From Bacteroidaceae bacterium (GTDB taxonomy: Bacteria > Bacteroidota > Bacteroidia > Bacteroidales > Bacteroidaceae), in contig JAFTYI010000035.1 in NCBI GenBank assembly GCA_017464815.1, forward strand, positions 55,329-119,328: a stretch of DNA of 64,000 nucleotides, in the 5' to 3' direction. Below are positions 60,601 to 64,000 of the stretch, piece by piece. A program made the position numbers and the translations under genes. Numbering within the stretch: position 1 is the first letter of the stretch; the number at the start of each line of letters is the position of its first letter. The notes below the pieces were generated by a model. It worked only from the letters and a program-made list of their open reading frames with translations, did not search any database and had not been told where the DNA came from.

Positions 60601-62134
60601 CGTTCATTGTGAGTGCCACGTTGGGGTCTTCCAAGGCGAGCAATCCGTCAAAGCTATTCTTGTCGAGGTGTCCGTCGAGTTCAATCTGTTGGTATTCATA
60701 TCCGCTGTATTGCAGGGTAGGGATGAATCCTTTCAGATAGACGCTGGCCGGAGCGTGTGGCGGGAGGTTGCCGTTGAAATGGAGGTCGAACGCCACGGTG
60801 CCCAGCTTTTGTCCCTCGCCGAGCAGCGTGTGCATGTCCAGCGAGTCGCTCACCACGTGTCCTTCGCATGCGAGCGTACTGTCGGGCATCGATTGCCAAC
60901 GTGCGTCGGCCATCACTTCGCCGATTCCCGTCACCAGATGACCACGTGTGGTGATGTTGTCCAGCGCTCCCTCAACATCACCGTTGAAGCGGATGTGTCC
61001 CAGGTTTTCCACCACCTTGGGCAACGGCTCTTCGTCGCCCATCAGATTGTGCCACAACAGGGGGATGCCCTCCCCGGTCACCTGCAGGCGGTCGACCGAG
61101 GCGCTCACGCTTGCCTTGCCACGGCCCGATGTCGAGTCGGTGGGGAAGAGTAGGGAGGTTCTGTTCAGCTCCAGCGCCAAATGGTCGTCGCGCGAGTTGA
61201 TGCGCACCGTGGGAAACTCCCACCGGTGTCCGTCGCCGTGTATCGAAGCCGACAGGTAAAGTGGTTCGTGGAAATGGGCCAACTCAGGCACAAAGGGGGC
61301 GATGTCGGCCAGTGTGAGACGGGAGTTGCGCTCCACCCGTCCCTCGATGAGGAAGTTGTGTCCGTCCTCCTCTTCCGAGGGGAATTTGAGGCGGATGGCA
61401 TCGAATCGGATGCGGCTCTCGGGCAGGCGCATGTCGAATTGCTCCAACTGGATGCCCTCCATGCCTGCCAACAGGTGCATCTGCAACCCCTCAAGGCGGA
61501 ATCCGCTCTGCTCGACCAAGTCGAGGCGCTTGACCTGTGCATTGATGGAGTCCTGCCTCAGGGCCTTCAGCATCACCGTGGCGTTGATGGAGTTCAGCGC
61601 CACGTGGTGGGGGTTAAAGATGCCTGGCGTCGGTTGTTCCGACAACACATCGTAGCGCACTTGGCAACGGCGCACGAGCAGGCTGTTGATGCGCAAGTCC
61701 GTCGCCGACTCCTCCTCCACGCTATCCTTCGGAGCGAGTGCGTCCAACAGGAACTGGGCGTTCATCGGCTCCCTGGGCGTGGGGCGTTCGACGCGGGCAT
61801 GAAGGCCGAAAATCTGTGCCGTGTGCATCGAGATGCGTCCGTGGCGCAACAGGGGCATCCATTCAAAGCGGACCGAGAGGCGGGCAGCCCTCAGGAGCTC
61901 CTTGCCTTGCTGGTCGTCCACCTCCAGATTGTCCACAATCAAGCGGTTGGGATAGCCCACGGTGATGTGTCCGATGGCCACACGGGTGCCCAGCAGCCTG
62001 CCAAGCTCCTCCTGGGCAACCACGCTCACGTGGTGTTGCACCGAGGGGATGGAGAGCAGCACCACCAACAGGCCATACGTCACCACCAACGCAATGAGCA
62101 GGCCACGCACTATTTTCAGCACATTCTTCATCAT
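57689..62134 (-). CDS. TamB/AsmA-like translocation and assembly protein
   Basis: Start chosen at 62134 (MMKNVLKIVRGLLIALVVTY); the longer frame from 62194 lies upstream of the -7 box at 62143. The ~1481-residue protein has a single N-terminal membrane helix, then very long beta-rich repeats and a C-terminal TamB/DUF490 domain (GTTFVYNMSTPDALTDNHFV, FQLENGSTVEFTGNGGEAEL, FSTGQEGWSDLEVEGILSGR). TamB-like proteins bridge the two membranes for outer-membrane protein or phospholipid transport. No TamA-type barrel gene is adjacent. Confidence 0.92.
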   Translation of the reverse strand: MMKNVLKIVRGLLIALVVTYGLLVVLLSIPSVQHHVSVVAQEELGRLLGTRVAIGHITVGYPNRLIVDNLEVDDQQGKELLRAARLSVRFEWMPLLRHGRISMHTAQIFGLHARVERPTPREPMNAQFLLDALAPKDSVEEESATDLRINSLLVRRCQVRYDVLSEQPTPGIFNPHHVALNSINATVMLKALRQDSINAQVKRLDLVEQSGFRLEGLQMHLLAGMEGIQLEQFDMRLPESRIRFDAIRLKFPSEEEDGHNFLIEGRVERNSRLTLADIAPFVPELAHFHEPLYLSASIHGDGHRWEFPTVRINSRDDHLALELNRTSLLFPTDSTSGRGKASVSASVDRLQVTGEGIPLLWHNLMGDEEPLPKVVENLGHIRFNGDVEGALDNITTRGHLVTGIGEVMADARWQSMPDSTLACEGHVVSDSLDMHTLLGEGQKLGTVAFDLHFNGNLPPHAPASVYLKGFIPTLQYSGYEYQQIELDGHLDKNSFDGLLALEDPNVALTMNGHLGRENGVPTFDLTTRISNLRPHSLKLTDGREGYEYSAILKAHFSGNNPDNLEGTLTIDSLEAHLPDDTFFMPQLAIRAENRGEGEKLLTIDSEAVQARIEGNYTYSTLPTSFTQILGQYLPTLFADKRKTAREADNEFTFDIKLADSKLYPYVVGIPLKIDPVATLKGFISNRQGKLHIVGDVPNVTYGEEKYEIGKIRCYNSPTDIMANFCVAKQMAEGARLTLMVDARATDDSLSTTLSWGNDSPITYAGSIEAETSFYKPDRHNPHLQAEVKIKPSEIVINDTVWDVMASTVRLDSGYVDIQNLGIRHGQHLLNISGRLTDKASDSLTVALNRIEVKYILDIVRFKSVEFSGLATGTVNVSGVLGDMRAHTRLHVDDFHFNRGLMGDMDVSARWDNELGVVLGADIREADSLAHTRVDGYVSPQQKGLDLLINTDNTNLAFLNSFIGGIFADVSGRATGPIRLHGTFKNLNLEGNAIATATLKPRILNTSFHIMNDSVILTTDAISFPDATAFDPDGNPVKVSGKLSHTHLKNMGYDFKLNLDHACFYNTSDFGDMPFYGKIYGSGYAHLYGGGNVLNLDGNVTTERGTTFVYNMSTPDALTDNHFVTFVDKTPRPTHVVVDNLRLFQRTSDDEEEDGSPLQVTIDASIDATPNADVKVIMNMRSGDHIEANGTGNIQVKYTNENTTLRGGYMIESGKYKMSVQDVIHKDFQLENGSTVEFTGNGGEAELDLKAVYTVNSASLSDLMPEASFNQNTVKVNCVINMKGNLDNPDLDFDLNLPTVNEEERQLVRSAISTDEQKRRQFIYLLAVGKFYGFDYAATENYQSSDAMSSILSSTLSGQLNNLLSQALKMDNWNFSSNFSTGQEGWSDLEVEGILSGRLLNNRLLFNGNFGYRENEMRNSNFVGDFSVQYFFTSSNELALKAYNMTNDRYFAKQTFNTQGIGFIYKREFDNWRNFFRLKKRK

Positions 62135-62142
62135 TCGACGCG

Positions 62143-62150
62143 CAAAGATA
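62143..62150 (-). promoter_or_regulatory. -7 box of the TamB-like gene
   Basis: Minus strand TATCTTTG just nine bases before the ATG at 62134. The implied leader is only a few bases, and this sets the start. Confidence 0.45.
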
Positions 62151-62248
62151 CTAATTATTTCTCTTTTTCCACCACACTTTCTTGTGTGTAACAAAAATAA
62201 TTCCGTACTTTGTCGGGAAAAACATCAAAACACTTTATGCATTACATC

Positions 62249-63643
62249 ATGAATATGGACAGAAAGACCCTCTTCACCCTCATGCTGGCCACTTCGCTGA
62301 CCGGCTATGCCCAGCAGGGCGGCATCTCGCAGAAGATGCTCAGTCAGATAACCTCCGCCTACGAAGGCAACGCCACCGACCGCGCCCTCCTCAACGCCAT
62401 TGCAGCCAACGACGTGCGCACCCTGGCCCTGAATCAGGAGAACCTGCGTGGCGGACTCGACACCCACTTCAGCCACCGCGTCGATTCCCGAGGAATCACC
62501 GACCAGGAGTCGTCGGGCCGTTGCTGGCTCTTCACGGGCTTCAACGTGCTCCGCGCCAAGGCTATGGCCCGCCACGGATGGCACTCATGCGAGTTCTCCC
62601 AAGGCTACACCTTCTTTTGGGACCAGCTGGAGAAGTCGAACCTCTTCCTCCAAGGCATCATCGACACCCGCGAACGCCCCCTCACCGACCAGATGGTGGA
62701 GTGGCTCCTCAAGCACCCCCTGAGCGACGGTGGCACCTACACCGGCGTGGCCGACCTCGTGGCCAAGTATGGCATCGTGCCCTCCGAAGTGATGCCCGAG
62801 ACATTCAACACCAACAACACCGCGCGCGTCACCTCACTTATCAAGCAGAAACTCCGCGAGTTTGCCCTCCAGTTGCGCGACGCGGAGGGTGGCAAAAAAG
62901 AGCTTGAAGCCCTGAAGACCGACATGCTGGGCACCATCTACCGCATGCTCGTGCTCTCGATGGGCGAGCCGGTGAAGGAGTTCACCTGGGCACCCAAGGA
63001 TGCCAACGGAAAGGCCACGGGTGAAGCGAAGACTTACACACCGCAAAGTTTTTACAACGAGTGGATTGGCGAAGACCTCAATGCCGACTACGTGATGCTG
63101 ATGAACGACCCCAGCCGCGACTATTGGAAGGTGTATGAAATCGACTTCGACCGCCACGTCTACGACGGACACAACTGGCTCTACGTCAACCTACCCATCG
63201 AAGAAATCAAGCAGATGGCCTTGGCAAGCATCAAGGACAGCACCATGATGTACTTCTCGTGCGACGTAGCCAAGCAGCTCAACTCATCGCGTGGCCTGCT
63301 CGACATGAAAAACTACGACTACGAATCGCTCTTCGGCATCACCTTCGGCATGGACAAGAAGCAGCGCATTCAGACCTTCGACAGCGGCTCGTCTCACGCC
63401 ATGACCCTGATGGCCGTAGATGTGGCCGCGGACGGCACGTTCAAGAAGTGGATGGTCGAAAACAGTTGGGGCGCCTCCAGCGGTTATCGTGGCCATCTTA
63501 TCATGACCGACCAGTGGTTCAACGAGTACATGTTCCGCCTCGTGGTGAACAAGAAGTACGTCCCCGCCAACGTGCTTGATGTTCTCAAACAGAAGCCCAT
63601 CCGCCTGCCCGCCTGGGACCCCATGTTTGCCGAAGAGGAGTGA
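62249..63643 (+). CDS. C1B (bleomycin hydrolase/PepC-like) cysteine peptidase, exported
   Basis: Start chosen at 62249 (MNMDRKTLFTLMLATSLTGY), which gives a signal peptide ending near AQQ; starts one or two codons later are equally possible. The ~464-residue protein has the papain-type triad in C1B order: Cys in DQESSGRCWLFTGFNVLRA, His in SSHAMTLMAVDV and Asn in MVENSWGASSG, with the long insertions of aminopeptidase C. A periplasmic or surface role in peptide processing is expected. Cytoplasmic PepC lacks a signal, so this is a secreted relative. Confidence 0.92.
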   Translation: MNMDRKTLFTLMLATSLTGYAQQGGISQKMLSQITSAYEGNATDRALLNAIAANDVRTLALNQENLRGGLDTHFSHRVDSRGITDQESSGRCWLFTGFNVLRAKAMARHGWHSCEFSQGYTFFWDQLEKSNLFLQGIIDTRERPLTDQMVEWLLKHPLSDGGTYTGVADLVAKYGIVPSEVMPETFNTNNTARVTSLIKQKLREFALQLRDAEGGKKELEALKTDMLGTIYRMLVLSMGEPVKEFTWAPKDANGKATGEAKTYTPQSFYNEWIGEDLNADYVMLMNDPSRDYWKVYEIDFDRHVYDGHNWLYVNLPIEEIKQMALASIKDSTMMYFSCDVAKQLNSSRGLLDMKNYDYESLFGITFGMDKKQRIQTFDSGSSHAMTLMAVDVAADGTFKKWMVENSWGASSGYRGHLIMTDQWFNEYMFRLVVNKKYVPANVLDVLKQKPIRLPAWDPMFAEEE

Positions 63644-64000
63644 GTTGAACACATTACTGTCGCCTGCTCGTTCACTGACGCCTGCTCGTTGCCCGTATGA
63701 GCGGGCATCAGTGGCCGACTGGTATTGCAAAGATACAACATCGAGAGGGGGGTATGCAAATATTTTCCCGACTTTCTTTTTCGGCCGTTCGCAACGCACT
63801 GATTTACAGAAGCATTTCTTAGCAAAAATCCATCAAAAGCAAAAGCGTTTCGAAATGTTAAGGGGGGAGGCACTCCCCATCTCCACGAGTCCAGTGGTTA
63901 CAGTTAGTTACAGTTACAGTTTTTTTTATGCCCTATGTATGGTTTTGCATGATTGTATGCCTGTCCAAAGGTATTATATATATTTATATATATATAAATA
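63644..64000. other. Gene-free window end
   Basis: Contains two 18-bp direct units CGCCTGCTCGTTCACTGA-like (63660-63696), a hairpin CCCGTATGAGCGGG, a minus-strand promoter-like pair (63728-63735 TATCTTTG, 63757-63760 TTTG) pointing back into the peptidase gene, and an AT-repeat tail (TATATATATTTATATATATA) at the edge. No coding sequence is supported. Confidence 0.5.

Noticed and set aside
59783-62191. Two long plus-strand open frames opposite the TamB-like gene
   Set aside because: Composition is His/Val/Gly-rich antisense of a biased gene; no motifs, and the minus-strand frame is continuous over 4.4 kb.
63484-63873. 129-codon minus-strand frame at the window end
   Set aside because: Overlaps the peptidase gene and short direct repeats (NEQASVNEQATV); no family resemblance.

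Overview
The window looks like a chromosomal segment of a gut- or rumen-type Bacteroidales bacterium (Bacteroides, Phocaeicola or Prevotella). The evidence is the recurring -7 box TAnnTTTG upstream of genes (often with TTTG or TTG about 19-20 bases further up), the Bacteroidales-type xylose operon with a NUDIX-fold regulator, a DUF4286-ruvC pair, and a short ProRS. Genus and species cannot be fixed from the sequence alone.

Layout. 1-6.9 kb is ordinary chromosome: the start of a secreted GH16 glucanase, a tandem ABC ATPase, a four-helix-bundle cassette, ruvC, tRNA-Ala, an FAD oxidoreductase, an exonuclease/phosphatase-family protein and a stand-alone receiver. 6.9-33.1 kb is a large surface-polysaccharide locus in three units. 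A minus-strand glycosyltransferase operon (16.2 to 6.9 kb) is headed by an AAA-ATPase/PD-(D/E)XK gene. A plus-strand unit (16.4-20.9 kb) carries a Wzx-type flippase. A minus-strand assembly operon (33.1 to 21.9 kb) holds a response regulator, sugar transferase, TolC-like protein, Wzz, Wzy, two GT2, two GT4 and a hexapeptide acyltransferase. A HU-like protein sits between the units. 33.5-37.3 kb is xylose catabolism (NUDIX regulator, xylB, xylA), and 37.4-40.9 kb makes GDP-L-fucose (manC, gmd, fcl), a plausible precursor for the polysaccharide.

40.9-49.4 kb is an accessory island full of dispersed repeats. It has an Abi_2-family HEPN protein preceded by a predicted structured RNA (abiF-like RNA toxin-antitoxin candidate), a remnant of a nucleotidyltransferase-like gene, a SatD-like class III cyclase-fold/HTH protein overlapping a DUF3307 membrane protein, an AAA ATPase plus DUF4276 (TOPRIM-like) pair, and a phosphosignalling operon (EF-hand-like protein, zinc-ribbon FHA protein, PP2C phosphatase) whose Hanks-type kinase is truncated to its glycine-rich loop. 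49.7-64 kb returns to housekeeping: tpx, DedA, a TPR protein, glnS, a probable orphan small RNA, an OmpA-family protein, proS, a TamB-like protein and a C1B peptidase.

The most unusual global pattern is a set of short intergenic tandem arrays that keep a 22-bp (sometimes 23-bp) period at five arrays in four loci while the unit sequence differs. With them are several families of inverted repeats, including one with 60-bp arms. The strongest candidates for new biology are the abiF-like RNA/HEPN pair, the SatD-DUF3307 pair, the kinase-less FHA/PP2C operon and the 22-bp arrays.
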